64,000 bases of DNA from Cladochytrium replicatum (lineage: Eukaryota > Chytridiomycota > Chytridiomycetes > Cladochytriales > Cladochytriaceae). This document shows positions 1 through 11,246 of this stretch, piece after piece. The DNA lies in the NCBI GenBank assembly GCA_025526935.1, contig JAHLKD010000052.1:303992-367991 (forward strand), in the 5' to 3' direction. Both the position numbers and the translations under genes were made by a program. Below the pieces are notes generated by a model. It saw only the letters and a list, made by a program, of their open reading frames with translations, was not told the DNA's origin and ran no database searches. Every line of letters starts with the position of its first letter. Position 1 is the first letter of the stretch.

Positions 1-2
1 CT

Positions 3-152
3 CGAAACGGCAGATTCGCGACAAGAGGCAGTGTATTGGAGTTCGACGTGATCCAACCACACTTCCAGGAAGAGCTGGCAAAGGCGAATCGAGAGCAGAG
101 CCCATCACAATACACGATGATTGTTGCCCAGATCCTTTCAGGAAGCTCATAA
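3..152 (+). CDS. C-terminal end of an unrecognised gene (partial)
   Basis: From base 3 one frame stays open for 49 codons and ends in TAA at 150-152. The other two plus frames also carry stops (one early, one at about 170), so coding is not certain. The peptide has the mixed charged/hydrophobic pattern of a folded protein end, with residues such as VLEFDVIQPHFQEELAKA, and closes in ILSGSS. No family was recognised. The gene body lies left of the window. Confidence 0.35.
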   Translation, partial: RNGRFATRGSVLEFDVIQPHFQEELAKANREQSPSQYTMIVAQILSGSS

Positions 153-1070
153 GTGTGGGCCATCAATAGAAACAGCTCGGAAATCAGCTTCTTTAAAGTT
201 TGACTAAAAGCGATTTGTTATGATGATGAGATGCTTGCCGCTCTCAGTATCCTGGGGTCATTAAACATTGAACTTTTCAAGTAAAATACATTACATAGGA
301 ACATTGCAGATTTTGTAAACAATAGCGTCCCTCAAACTTCGGTAGAATTGTAAGGCAGTGATGAATGTTTGTGTTTATAACAAAAAAAAATAGAAGGAAG
401 TGATACAGAACATCCAGATTGACTCTTGTCATGACAAATCGCTTTTAGTCAAAGATTATGTTTGTCCAAAGTGGTGTACATGGAGGTAATTGAAAAATAG
501 AAAGAAGAAAAATCTTAACCGTGAAATGATATTTCCACAAACGCTCCCAGCCAAATCTAAGTATGTCTCAAAGGAAACATGTGAAATTGACAGCGTCGTT
601 CACGACAACCAAATCGAGAGTGTAATGATTTCGATGCCCTGTTTGTAACTCATCATCTTAAGTCGCCAGAGTTCATCATGCGTAGTTGGAGTGGAAGTGG
701 CAGAAATTAACTACTTCAGCAATCATCACGAAGCAATTTTGACATATTTTAGTTCAAACCGATTTGTTAACAATGGCCTGTTCAAACTGAACCATACAAG
801 GTTCGTCAAAACAAAATAGAGCAGCGTACAGTTGTGTTCCAATTGGGCTGGAAAGGGTATGGAAAGAGAATGGGCGACCGAAAACTCGTCCGTTCGAAAG
901 ATAAGATAACTGGATAAAAAACGCATAGCAAGTGTAAAACAAGGAAAGAAACAAAAGAGCAAGAACCAATGATAGGAACACGATTCGACATGTCAGACAC
1001 AAGTCGGGAAAACAATTTGGAATTTGGAAGTAACAAAGCTGCGCGGATAGGATACCACGGACTACTCTTC
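153..1070. other. Intergenic stretch, no gene supported
   Basis: AT-rich, many stops in all frames. An 18-base or so block (gacaaatcgcttttagtc) at about 433-450 appears in the opposite orientation near 203-220, a small inverted repeat. Overlapping minus-strand frames at 726-1150 are shadows next to the LRR gene. Nothing else seen. Confidence 0.4.
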
Positions 1071-2304
1071 TCACCAATACTTTCTCGGCACCGTTTGTGG
1101 CCGCACAAAACACTTCCGTGCGTCTCCAACCCCCGCCACCGCATCATCAATCCCCATCCGAAAATGACTAGACGAGATCCTCAAATGCTTGATCCCCAAG
1201 ATCGACCTCACAGCTTGCGTCACGACATTAATGCCCTCAGCCCCGATCACGCACTGGTCCATCACAAACCGCCTGAGATTCGCAAACGCGCGTGCAGTGG
1301 ATAGCATGTGTGCGACGTCTTCAATCGCTTCGGGTTCATACAAGTACGCGCATTCAATTTGGAGCGAGGAGATCTGGACAGAGGGATTGGATGCGAGTGC
1401 GCGGATGATGGATCGGATCTCGCGCCATTCGGAGTCCCCGACGTGAGTGTGAACCCAGCCGGGTCGACCTTCGACAAAACGGACCCGGAGATGGGATAGC
1501 GCTGTGGCATGAGAGAGAAATTGGGCGAGGAGGGAGCGGATGTGGTTCGTTGTGGCGACCATGTTTGGCGCAAAATCAATCGACCATTCTAGGCACGTGA
1601 GTTTAGGTGCATGTGCGAGCAAGGCATTGTAAAGCGCTGAACTGGGAACATCGACATGTGAGTCGTGAGTTGATACACGGAGCGTGAGGGATGTCAGGGA
1701 AGGCAGAGACAACAGAAGGTGGGAGAATGTGCTCAGAACAAGTGTACCAGGGCGACTTGAGAAGGAAAGAAGTGTGATATCAATTTTTTGCAAGTACTAT
1801 GGAGAAAAGCAGTGAGAAGACTATGTGGTGTAGAAAATACTTCCCAGAAAGACCACCCTTCCAAACTCTTCAAAACGCCCAATTATCACAATTAAATACC
1901 TCAGAATTCTTGAACACTCTAAGAATGTGTGCTATCGGCTCTGCATATCGATATCCCAATCGTCCGCCGCCGTTCGCGGAAACCTTCAAGTCAGAGATAG
2001 ACCCCGCGGCCAGCGCACTAACGATATCCTCGACCCTGCGAGAGAGCGCGTCTTCCGTTACTTCCAGTTTCGTGAACATTGACAGCAGATCCGGCTTCCT
2101 CAGGAACGCGTCTCTGAACAAGTGGTGTGCCACCACAGAGTGATTCAGGTACAACGAACCCGATCCAAGCCAACGTCTCAAGAACAAATGTCTGAATCTC
2201 TTGTCAGTGTGAGCAAGCCTATGGAACTGGTGGTACGAGAGGTGGAGGGCGATGTGATCATTCCAGATATCGTCGCTGATGTCGTGGATGTGCGTGACAG
2301 CCAT
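1071..2304 (-). CDS. F-box-like / leucine-rich-repeat protein (2 exons)
   Basis: Exons 2304-1900 and 1796-1071 with a 103-nt GT-AG intron that keeps frame; about 376 residues. The N-terminus (DISDDIWNDHIALHLSYHQF then RLAHTDKRFRHLFLRRWL) has the spacing of an F-box: the short helix that binds Skp1 in SCF ubiquitin ligases. The second exon is rich in spaced leucines (SLPSLTSLTLRVS, SSLQIECAYL, IKHLRISSSHF) as in LRR substrate-recognition domains. The role as an SCF substrate adaptor is inferred from this architecture. The C-terminus at 1071 is the first in-frame stop; a further intron there cannot be excluded. Start chosen at the first ATG of the open frame. Confidence 0.6.
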
Positions 2305-3168
2305 GGCGGTAGCGAGTCGAGTTCAGCGCCGTGTTGCGATAAATACAGGCGCACGCTTGGCAAAGTTTAACGCGGTTGGTGATTTTCGCGGGGTTTCAAT
2401 ATTATTATTTGCTGTTGCAGCGTGTGTGACCTCGTGGTGCTTAAAAAATGTGACGGGTTGCAGTCAATCACATCATAAGGGAGACACTGGAGGTGCAGTG
2501 CACACAACTTTGTTGGATGATGCGGTCCGCCATTTGATTGCCTTCGAGGTGGGTTGATTAGCGTGGTGGCAAGCTACAAGAAGGTGTCGCAACCTTATTG
2601 CCACATATGTGAACAAAGCACTTAACAGTTCTGTGATCTCCCACACTGGCGGACTGTATGTACTGGCAAATCAAGCGATTACAGTTGCACAGAGTGTGGA
2701 TATGGTATTCTATGCTTTTGATCAGTGATTATTTAGCACGATTTATACCCGTAAACCTACAAAAGGTACCATGGGCCTCAAACCCTAGCACCATAAGGTT
2801 TTGGCTGGGGTTGAACTGAGTACCCAACCGGACTGCTATTTAGTCTATTTGGTAGAGCTTGTGACTGACTTGTCAGACTCCGCCCCAAGTCTGCAGACTT
2901 CCATGCCGTTTCTCAAACAATATTACAAGCTTGTACGATAATATAATTATGAAAGAGTGTCTGTCTTCACCGTTAGAGTTAATGAACTTGTCCGAGTGCA
3001 ACAGTCATACAATCATGAGGCGAGGAGGCAAAACAAAGTGCAACAAACGAACAAATTGGCAAACATTTTGGGGATTGGGGACGATAAAAAAAGATGCTCT
3101 CGACGAGAGACAAACCTTGGAGCAGAACGCTAAAAATCGTGAAAGCATGCACACGCATATACCAATGG
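2305..3168. other. Intergenic stretch, no gene supported
   Basis: Region between the starts/ends of two minus-strand genes. Only short frames without coding character. 2760-2860 holds a tRNA-like word pattern that does not fold into a cloverleaf (see rejected items). Confidence 0.4.
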
Positions 3169-5125
3169 TTAGGCGTGAAGAACTTTGACATAGTTGGACG
3201 GGAAAGATCCTGACCTCCCATTGCACCTGCCTTCCCACCACTCTGCAGAACTATTCTGGCTCCCCAAAGCTGGCTTTTTGCCATTTACTACCTCAACAAT
3301 ATCCCCGACCGCTAATGGCAAATCACCGCTTTCTTGTGCATCGAACTGGTGCACAACTTCCACCAGGAACGGCACGCTCCCTGCCTTTGACGCAACCATC
3401 GGCTTTTGCGACAGGAATCCAGAGCCGCCTCCGAGAAGGTCTTCCGACTCCCGGATGCTCGACAATCCGCCGCTGCCGTACGAATCGTTTCCCCTTGTCT
3501 GCGCTGATGAGTACGATTGACTCCTGTTCTTACTGATGCTTGCTCCTCCATAACTACTACTCGCCGTGGGCCTGCGCGTCGAGCTGTCAATGCGGGATGA
3601 GTAGTCAGCTGCGTCCGTCGCGTCCCCATCACGGAACTGATCCAAGAACCCTCCGGTCTTTCCATCATCGCGCAACGCCGATCCAGGGTCCATGCTTCCA
3701 TATCGGTCGTTTCTGTTCATACCAGGCGTCGACATCGTCCGCCTGGCGTTGATTGAGGACATTCCAGAATCAACAGAATTGGACCGATCGAACCGTCGGC
3801 CATCGTTGCCAGACTTTCCTTCCGCCGCGTTGCGATAGTAGTCCGCCACATCGTCGGCACCAGAAGTTGATGCACCGTACTCGCTGCCACGTTTACCCAT
3901 GAGCGACTTCATCATTGTCGAAATACGCTTCTTTCCACCACTGCTTCCGAATGAGTCGTTTCTGGATCCACCAAAGCGATCCCTGCCGCCTCCATAAGAA
4001 TCTGCATCCCCGTATCGATCAAAGTCGCCGATCCTGTCACTGCTTCCGAAGCGGTCTGAGTCGTACCGGTCATCGTTTCTATTATTGATACCGAAGCGAT
4101 CCTTCAGACCGCGCATCGGATCCGTGCGAGAGCTGAAATCGTCGCGACTGGATCCGTAATCATCGCGGTTAGATCCGTAATCATCCCGCCCATAATAGTC
4201 ATCCCCCCATGGCTTGGTACGTTCAAAACTAAGTGTGTGATTCATGAAAAGGTTTAGTTTGTTCTCTTACCGTGTTACCACCTCCACACTTGGTCGCCAA
4301 GGTACCGTACAGAGGATGCTCGACCAACGTTGCTGGAAGCTCAACGTTTCCTGACAGAATAGCTGACGGTTTTGACGCCCATTCGTCAATGTAGTAGTTT
4401 TTGTTTGCATTGGTTCGAGCAACGATGGCCGTTCCTTCAAAACTGACCCCAAGGAACAATCCCTTGGACTGTTAAAAGTAAAAGTGGGTGGTGAGTAAAG
4501 CTTACTTTGTAACACAACAATGGGGAGATATGCTGATACCTTGGAGTATGCAAAAATTGGTGCAACATGGATAGCAGACACATCTACCTCTGCATCTCTT
4601 CCTACAGGCCCAACCGACACTAAATACATCGGGACGAGTATTAAAGCTCCCGTTCTCAGGAAAATGGAGTTCCGGAACTAACCATTCATATTAGCCCCCA
4701 GCGTAATGTTTCCCACCGTCTTAAACGCCGAAACAGCGCTAGAGCTGTTCAAGACCATCACAAACTCCACAAGCCCACCTCCGATTTGCGCTCCGCCGGA
4801 CAGCCCTCCAACAGATACACAAGACGGAGGTGTCCAAGCTCCATCACTGGTACGAGCAACTACAATGCCGGACCCTTATAAGTGCATTCCGCGTATTAGA
4901 GTCAATAGCAGTCACACAAAACAACGGATAAAGTATTGTACCAGCCTTAGCGCCAACGACACCAAGTCCAACACGAACGGTCGAGCCGATAACAAGACCT
5001 TTGCAAGAGCGGAGAATCTTTGAGGGAATGATGACTGATTGGTCTGCACCAGTGAACTCGCGCAAGATTTTTGCGGCCTTCCGGCATTCCGCTTCGAGAG
5101 AAGCGGAGAGTGGATTTGCGACCAT
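3169..5125 (-). CDS. YSC84: SYLF (Ysc84) - SH3 actin-patch protein, 5 exons
   Basis: Exons 5125-4942, 4874-4683, 4619-4540, 4468-4271, 4212-3169 sum to exactly 566 codons (565 aa). Residues 1 to about 215 form the SYLF/Ysc84 lipid- and actin-binding domain: start MVANPLSASLEAECRKA, then GLGVVGAKAG joined to SGIVVARTSDGAW, SVGPVGRDAE and KGLFLGVSFEG, all landmarks of the yeast LSB3/YSC84 family. A long linker rich in Arg, Asp, Tyr and Gly follows. The last ~60 residues are an SH3 domain (WWEGRCNGRSGSFPSNYVKV). In yeast the family bundles actin at endocytic patches and binds Las17-type NPFs; that role is carried over by homology. Inside the SH3, 45-48 nt with GT-AG ends near 3260-3305 could be a retained in-frame intron. 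An upstream non-coding or short coding exon is possible. Confidence 0.9.
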
Positions 5126-5322
5126 TACAGCTGTGAATCATATGTGAGCATGCGTGCGCTCCCTCACTCTGTAACTCACTCAGTCTTACTTTGTTCTGTG
5201 GATAAAACAAACACCAGAGTGTCTGACACGTCACCCACGTGAGTTGTGGAGGATCAAATCAAGGTTTGTAGTGCACGAGATATTGTTGGATCGGGCATCC
5301 GGTGACCCTATTACGTATTTCG

Positions 5323-6336
5323 TTAACGGACCCATCGCTCCAACCCCTGCACCATGCTTCCCCGAGCGACAGGACTGATAACCTTTTCGGGTGTCAAATA
5401 CATCTCAATAAACTCTTTCGCAATCCACTCATTTTCAATCGTCACACACTCCATCCCTTCAAACTCTACTCGAAGCGTTGATCCCCTCTTCGTAAACAAG
5501 AACACGGATCCCGGGCGAATCACACCAGCCGGAAACCCGGCGCGGAACTTGTCAATCGCGCTCACCGCTGCGATTTTCTGCTTGTTGCTCATCGACTCCA
5601 TCTGTGCGTTCAGTCTCGCGTTCAGATTGCGGACGAATCCGCCAAGCAAGTGCGCGCCGTTCGTCGTTCGGACCGGTTCTACTCTAAGTGCGAGACTGTG
5701 CTGACGCTTGGAATCCAAAAGGTCATCCAAAAGCACACGCATTTGAGGTGTAGTAGCCTTTTCAGATAGGAACGATGCGGCCGAAAAGCCTCGCCAGACC
5801 GATGACCGTTTAAGATGAGTCGCAAGTGGTGCGTCTCCGTACAGGGACACGGTGTACACAGCCAGACGAACCATTGTCACATCGCGGATTCCGAACCCAA
5901 TCAAGCTCAAAGTTGTCGGCGAGCTCGCTTTGCCTGGAAATGTGACGCTCACTGTCCTCGGTATGATGCGTTTGGTAACAGGCTCGATCTCGTCCGCATT
6001 GCCTGGTGGTGGAGAAGAGTCGGCATAGAGCGTCGAAGACAGGTGCCATGCTGTGAAGACGCCCCCAGCACCCAGCCCCATTGCGACCAATCGTCCGATC
6101 TTGGAGGCATCCCGGGGCATAGCGATGGTAATTGCTCTCGGAGCATCATACTTTTCTCGATGCGTTGCAATGCTTCGAGAAAGCTTAGAGATCGTCCCGC
6201 GACCGTTGGGCACTGAGACACATCGCTTGGTGAAGGGCGCAAGACGTGTGAGACATTCAAAACGAGTCATTCCCGTGGACATGTGACCAGAAACTGAACC
6301 AAGCACGAAGTAAAACGCATTCGTTGAATGAAACAC
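5323..6336 (-). CDS. Chalcone-isomerase-fold mitochondrial protein (AIM18/AIM46-like)
   Basis: Single open frame of 337 codons. The second half carries the chalcone-isomerase-like fold: a strand TVSVTFPG, GFGIRDVTMVRLAVYTVSLY, then FLFTKRGSTLRVEFEGMECV and a C-terminal helix. The N-terminus is Arg/Ser-rich and basic (from the internal Met 19, MSTGMTRFECLTRLAPF), as in mitochondrial presequences, and residues about 81-100 are hydrophobic. Fungal AIM18/AIM46 proteins have this plan and lack plant chalcone isomerase activity; their role is mitochondrial and poorly defined. The true start may be Met 19 (base 6282) rather than 6336. It lies 84 bp upstream of the 3' end of the next minus-strand gene; no intron is needed. 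Confidence 0.75.
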   Translation of the reverse strand: MFHSTNAFYFVLGSVSGHMSTGMTRFECLTRLAPFTKRCVSVPNGRGTISKLSRSIATHREKYDAPRAITIAMPRDASKIGRLVAMGLGAGGVFTAWHLSSTLYADSSPPPGNADEIEPVTKRIIPRTVSVTFPGKASSPTTLSLIGFGIRDVTMVRLAVYTVSLYGDAPLATHLKRSSVWRGFSAASFLSEKATTPQMRVLLDDLLDSKRQHSLALRVEPVRTTNGAHLLGGFVRNLNARLNAQMESMSNKQKIAAVSAIDKFRAGFPAGVIRPGSVFLFTKRGSTLRVEFEGMECVTIENEWIAKEFIEMYLTPEKVISPVARGSMVQGLERWVR

Positions 6337-6420
6337 AAGCAGATACGAAAATGTCTAGATGTCTTGTCGAATGATACTCTAACTTGTCACCTCAAGAACA
6401 CCACTGCATCCATTTCAACC

Positions 6421-7638
6421 CTATTTTTGCTCAACAATCTCAACGGCTTCCACCTGCTTTTGGCTCTCAAGTGTCTCAACTTTTTGCGCGCTCCCAGCTT
6501 CGACATCATTCGCATTTTCTCCCCCTGCGGATACATCGTGCAGCGATGCATCTGTCGTGGCAAGCAACGTGCCTGTCACACTATCGCGCACAATCACAGC
6601 GACATCTTTGCGCTGCCTGTCTCGAATTTTGTGCAATGAAACAGTGATCGCATGGAAAATGATGAATGCAATCACAACTCCGGCAAGAATCACGCCCGAA
6701 AAAGGTGTTTTAGGGTTCAGGAAAGGATAGATGTAAAAGTCGCTAAATCAGGTTTCGATGAGCTCAAAAACAAAACTGCAAAGTTAAAACATTTGGCTTA
6801 CAATCCGACCAATGGAGAGAAGATCACGTTCTGAACGTATGCCCAGGCGAGGTAGAGGAGTGCAGTGATCAAGTAGATTGGCCATTGAGTAAAGAACAGC
6901 GGGATTCGGTTGATGGTAAGTTCGACCAGACAGAACGCCAAGTTCAAAGCATGGAAGCTGACGTTGATGAAAATGCCGTACGGCGTGGGTTCCTTAAGGA
7001 GCGGCCCGGAGAGCACTGACCAGTACACCACGGAGACGACTGAAAAACCACGATTGGTAAAGGGCGTGGGAAGCCGGGAAAATTTGCTCACCCCATGGGA
7101 AGACAGCAACACAAACATAGCTCCCCCATACAATGAGGTTCAAAATCCTGTATCGGTGGTCAAGGTGACGTCCTGTACGGAGATAGTAAACGCCGTGAAG
7201 TACCGCGATCTAGATGTTGGTGAGATTCACGAGTAGTCCACACTGGCAATCCCAACGTACAAAGTTGAAGAGTACAAGCCCAGTCCATGTCAAAGTGGTG
7301 AAGGCGGAAAAATAGACAAAGTCGAAAACTTCAGCTTCCACTGCATGCGCACATTAGATTCAGAGAAAGAAAATGCAGCTGCCTAGCTTACCTTGATATG
7401 CTACGATACATGCGAACAAGTATACCAACACGAAGCAACGCCATGCAAGGAGTGCACGGGGTGACATCCAGCGCGAGGTGACAATGCGTTCGGCGTCATA
7501 GGCAGTGTAGTGCAGGTAAGCGACCTTGCGGTACCACGGGAATTCAGGCGGGCAATTGGCCGCCTTGGTATCTGCTGAATGAGAAGCGACCCCCGTGCCA
7601 GGGTGGGGGTGGCCAGCTTGCATTGTCCTTCCGGACAT
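6421..7638 (-). CDS. Multipass membrane protein, Rolling-stone/AIG1-like, 5 exons
   Basis: Exons 7638-7392, 7340-7261, 7209-7092, 7039-6802, 6742-6421 join in frame to 335 codons (334 aa); introns are 51-59 nt. Residues 30-80 begin with PWYRKVAYLHYTAYDAERIV and the first hydrophobic helix; five or six more helices follow (for example FVYFSAFTTLTWTGLVLFNF, YGIFINVSFHALNLAFCLVE, VILAGVVIAFIIFHAI). The order of helices, the NxxxHxxN-type centre and the late YIYPFLNPKTPFSG motif resemble Rolling-stone/FAR-17a-AIG1-like membrane proteins. The tail of about 60 residues is acidic and cytosolic in appearance. Function is not known from sequence. It is divergently arranged with the plus-strand gene at 7882. 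Confidence 0.7.
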
Positions 7639-7881
7639 TGAGGGTCTTTGCAGTGTGAAGTAATAAAATTGGGGACCCTTGGAGCGAAAATTTGGGAGTC
7701 TGACTTTGGTGTGGCGTGGATGGAGGTTGATGGCGAAAATTTTGGTTTTTATCCCCCCCTTCTTTTGACAATTATTTTAGTCGGCCCGTTGCGTGGAGCG
7801 CAGATAGAAGGGCGGCGACTCCGTGGGCGAAGGGAAGTCTGAACGTCGGTTTTGTCACGATAGTTGCAGCGGATCACAGCA
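7639..7881. promoter_or_regulatory. Shared intergenic region of two divergent genes
   Basis: 243 bp separate the ATG of the Rolling-stone-like gene (-) from the ATG at 7882 (+). The stretch should hold both promoters. No TATA box or obvious operator was recognised. Confidence 0.4.
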
Positions 7882-9465
7882 ATGTCCTCCACCAGCGTTC
7901 GCAGTTTGTCATCTTCATCGACATCCACCACTGCGGCAGCCACGAGAACTTCTCTTGGAGGGGTTCCATCTGTACCAGTACTCACTTCCACACGAACAAC
8001 TTCGAGTAACACCCCTTCCAGCTCAGTTTCAGTCCGCCAATCCCCATCACCATCTCCAAACCCTTCGCCATCACCCCCTAGCAATGCTGCTCTAATTGGA
8101 CTCATAGCTGGAGGTGCAACGTTCGCAATTCTGCTAGCAGTCGCAACGGTATTAATTATCCGAAGAAGAAATAACGGAAGGAGGGCTAATGGCGGGAGAG
8201 GATCGGCATATGGTGCGCAAATGTTCCGGCAGCGATCTCGCAAAGTTGTTGCAATGCCAGAGGAGGCATACCGGTGGAATGCAACAAACGCGAGTACGAG
8301 TGATCTTCACCGTGGCGGTGCCATGAACTTGGCACCAAGCAGCACAGCTGGGCACTCGAGCTCTGGAGTGTCGCTGGGCTATGTCAACGGCCCTGGTACG
8401 GTTACACCATATGAGGATGATTCATACATGTCGACTACCCCGAATGGAAGAAACGGAAATATCAGCTACTTCACATCGCTGGGACGAGGGAAATCCGGAA
8501 GCAATGCAAATGAAGTCAGCGGCATTACTGCACCGACTGGAGTACATCACTTCTCTGTTACTGCACAGGATCCTGCCGCATTCGTGATGGACTCGTTGAG
8601 AGCGGGAAGACTGGGTGCAACAGGGACATCGTATGTCGATTCGCCAAGGCTGGGAGCAACCGGACTTGCCAAATCGTATGGAGCCAGTCAGTTCGACTAC
8701 CCATCGCCATTGCTATCTCAGAGGGCCGTTGGAGCTGCCAACTATTCAGATTCACCAAACACGGGAAGGAGCTCTCGTCCAACAACTCCAACCAAAACAT
8801 TCGGCGCTAATCACTTCGATATATCTTCACCAAACGTGCAAGCTGCATATCCGACATACACTGGCTCACCCAGCATCTCACGACCAGAAGTCACAGCAGC
8901 ATCAGGAACTGACCAGATCAACGGTCCGCCAAAGAACTCCAACCCTCTGTCAAGTTTCCCGAGTTACGGTGTTTCGACGATGCAGCGCCAAGGATCGCGT
9001 CCAACCACACCAACCAAAACATTCGGCGCGAACCAATTTGATACCACTACCCCGTACCTCTCTCAAGATCCAACCGCCGCAAGCCGTCAATCCAACTCAC
9101 ACCCAACACCGACCACAAAAACCTTTGGTGCCAACCAGTTCGACTCTCCCTCCCCGTTCCTAGCCCAGACCCCACTTCCTGCCGCACTATCGAGACCCTT
9201 TCAAGAGACAGGAATGAAGTTCAACACAGATTCTCCTGTATTGTTGCAAATGGCACCCCCTGGAAACAGTAAGCGCAACTTGGCTGGCGCGAGCCAGTTC
9301 GATGCTCCTTCACCATTCCTCTCCCAACGTCCGGGACCGGAATACTCCCCCTCAGGATGGTCACGTCCTATCGCTGACTCGCCGTCGCTGTCATCACGGT
9401 ATCCACCGGGAGGTGTTGCACCTTCGGGCTACGTGAACCCGGGAGGACAGTATGCCGGGTACTAA
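7882..9465 (+). CDS. Single-pass membrane protein with Ser/Thr-rich stalk and repeated cytosolic motif
   Basis: Open frame from ATG 7882 to TAA, 527 aa. Residues 1-65 are almost only Ser, Thr, Pro, Val; residues about 68-92 form a transmembrane helix (LIGLIAGGATFAILLAVATV) followed by basic RRRNNGRR, so the long remainder should be cytosolic. The tail holds five copies of a motif of the form GA-S/N-Q/H-FD-xx-S/T-P-x-L-S/A-Q spread over bases 8680-9340, three preceded by TKTFG. The plan resembles fungal wall-stress sensors (short glycosylated stalk, one helix, signalling tail), but no WSC or Mid2 domain is seen. There is no signal peptide at this ATG; an upstream exon may supply one. Family not recognised. 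Confidence 0.7.
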   Translation: MSSTSVRSLSSSSTSTTAAATRTSLGGVPSVPVLTSTRTTSSNTPSSSVSVRQSPSPSPNPSPSPPSNAALIGLIAGGATFAILLAVATVLIIRRRNNGRRANGGRGSAYGAQMFRQRSRKVVAMPEEAYRWNATNASTSDLHRGGAMNLAPSSTAGHSSSGVSLGYVNGPGTVTPYEDDSYMSTTPNGRNGNISYFTSLGRGKSGSNANEVSGITAPTGVHHFSVTAQDPAAFVMDSLRAGRLGATGTSYVDSPRLGATGLAKSYGASQFDYPSPLLSQRAVGAANYSDSPNTGRSSRPTTPTKTFGANHFDISSPNVQAAYPTYTGSPSISRPEVTAASGTDQINGPPKNSNPLSSFPSYGVSTMQRQGSRPTTPTKTFGANQFDTTTPYLSQDPTAASRQSNSHPTPTTKTFGANQFDSPSPFLAQTPLPAALSRPFQETGMKFNTDSPVLLQMAPPGNSKRNLAGASQFDAPSPFLSQRPGPEYSPSGWSRPIADSPSLSSRYPPGGVAPSGYVNPGGQYAGY

Positions 9466-11246
9466 CAGAGAGTTGTAGCATCACCTGCTTTGGTATCAAT
9501 GGGATATACCAACGTGGCGAGTCACACAATCTAAGCGTTACTGACACCTTGTAAGCACACTTTTCTACATCCCGTGCGGTTTAACATTGGTTTCACAACT
9601 TTCTGAAACGAGATTTGATATGATACCGTAGATTCTCTGTTCCTTTCACGCTGTTTAGTGTGTAGCTCCCACAATTTGTTTTGGTTTCTCCCAAGCTAGA
9701 TACCTCCTTTTGTTTCACATGCGGTTTTGTTTTTCTTTTCTTTTCTTTTCGTTTATGTGATATTTCGATGAATACAATCTAGAGAACCCTTCCAACGTAT
9801 TGCTGCTTCAAAAACTGCAATAAAAAAGCACAAAGAAATCAGAAGTTCCCGAGAAAAAGGCGCAGCAGTCAGAAACTTGCCAAAATGATTATCCCCGTAC
9901 GATGCTTCAGGTGAGCATTCGATGGAAGAAGGGCCTGCCAAGAGGGAGCCTATACATGCACAAAAAATAAAGATAGAGATAGAGATAATGCCGCCATGGG
10001 TGTTGCTGCTTAGCACAATTTGACGACCAGTTGCTGAAACACATCTCTTAGCTGCGGAAAGGTGGTCGGTGACAAGTGGGAGCAGTACGTTCAGCTCATT
10101 CAAGGTGAAATGACCGAAGCCGAAGCGATGGACCAACTCGGTCTTCGACGTTACTGCTGCCGAAGAATGATAATGACCCACGTCGATCTGATCGAGAAAC
10201 TTTTGCAGTACGTCGAAAAATGAGAAGGGATCCTTTCTTTACTTCATTTGACGGTTAACTTTTAGCTACGGTGTGCAGAAGAGGCAGGGATGAGAGTGAC
10301 TCGGTTGTTTGGTATTGGATCCATATTATTGTAATACATTCTCGATTTATTTGATCTGGAACCATCTTGCTCATTTATATCTAAAGCTGAGCCGGAAGAA
10401 TACGGTTATAACTATTGCATTTGAAAACTGGTCATTGGCAAGATCCACGTGTGAAACAGGACCACGATGACATGCTGAAAAGTAAGCACACATTTGCTTG
10501 CTATTGACCATGATGAGCAAAGACGAGATCAAAACAAACTGTACACAGAGATAATTGAGCCCAACTCACCGTTGTTCATAAAGGGATCTGAAGCTTGTGC
10601 ACCGCGGGTGTTTTTGATCATCATTCGCTTGTTTCGCCGATCATCTTTGTTGCACGAGCAAGAACCTAAGATCGACGATGAATGCTTGGCAGTTCTGGAT
10701 GAGGGGAGCGAGTGTAAGTGCCCTCCCACAGCTTTCTCATATTTTCACTGTTGTCTTAAAAACGAAGACCAAAGTTGCTCTATCGGCAAGCATTGCGATA
10801 TCCAGATGATCTTTATTGGAGAGGAAAATGAACGCTAGAGTTGGGTGAAAAGACCGAATGACAATTTGCGATCTTAAAGTTAATCAAATGGGGAAAGGTG
10901 CAATTTTCCAAAATAATCGTTCGAAATGATTGGGAGTGAACAATCGGGGCTAATATATGATGGTCGCTTCATTCTACCCCTCTGTGAGCAAATGGGACGA
11001 ACAACAATTCAAACACAGATACCTGTGCACAAGATTTTTGGAGATTCGTTCAAGGGAAACGACCCAGATGCGTTTCCACATAAGGGCTTGCTCGAGAGCT
11101 CACTCAACAGCCCTTCGAGCGTACAAGTGAACCGAAATGTGTCGCCTAAGCCAACTCATCCAACTCGATCCATTGACCAACCATGTCCGCTTTACCATTC
11201 GACAAGTCTTAGCTCTGATATTGCTCCTAATACCGTCAGCGATGAC
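9466..11246. other. Intergenic region with weak coding hints
   Basis: A pyrimidine tract (repeated cttttctttt) lies at 9728-9750. On the minus strand 10240-10005 one frame is open for about 75 codons with folded-protein character ([37 protein letters not shown]), possibly an exon of an unrecognised gene, without a clear start or splice partner. A plus-strand frame at 10494-10838 (about 114 codons) is not convincing. Confidence 0.3.

Noticed and set aside
2740-2860. tRNA-like words (ggtagagct, gttgaactgag) suggesting a tRNA or tRNA-derived SINE
   Set aside because: A and B boxes are on different strands or too close together, and no acceptor or anticodon stem forms.
3255-3305. Small intron inside the SH3 domain
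   Set aside because: GT-AG ends exist and removal would shorten an odd loop, but the frame is open without splicing; left as a remark because transcript data are needed.
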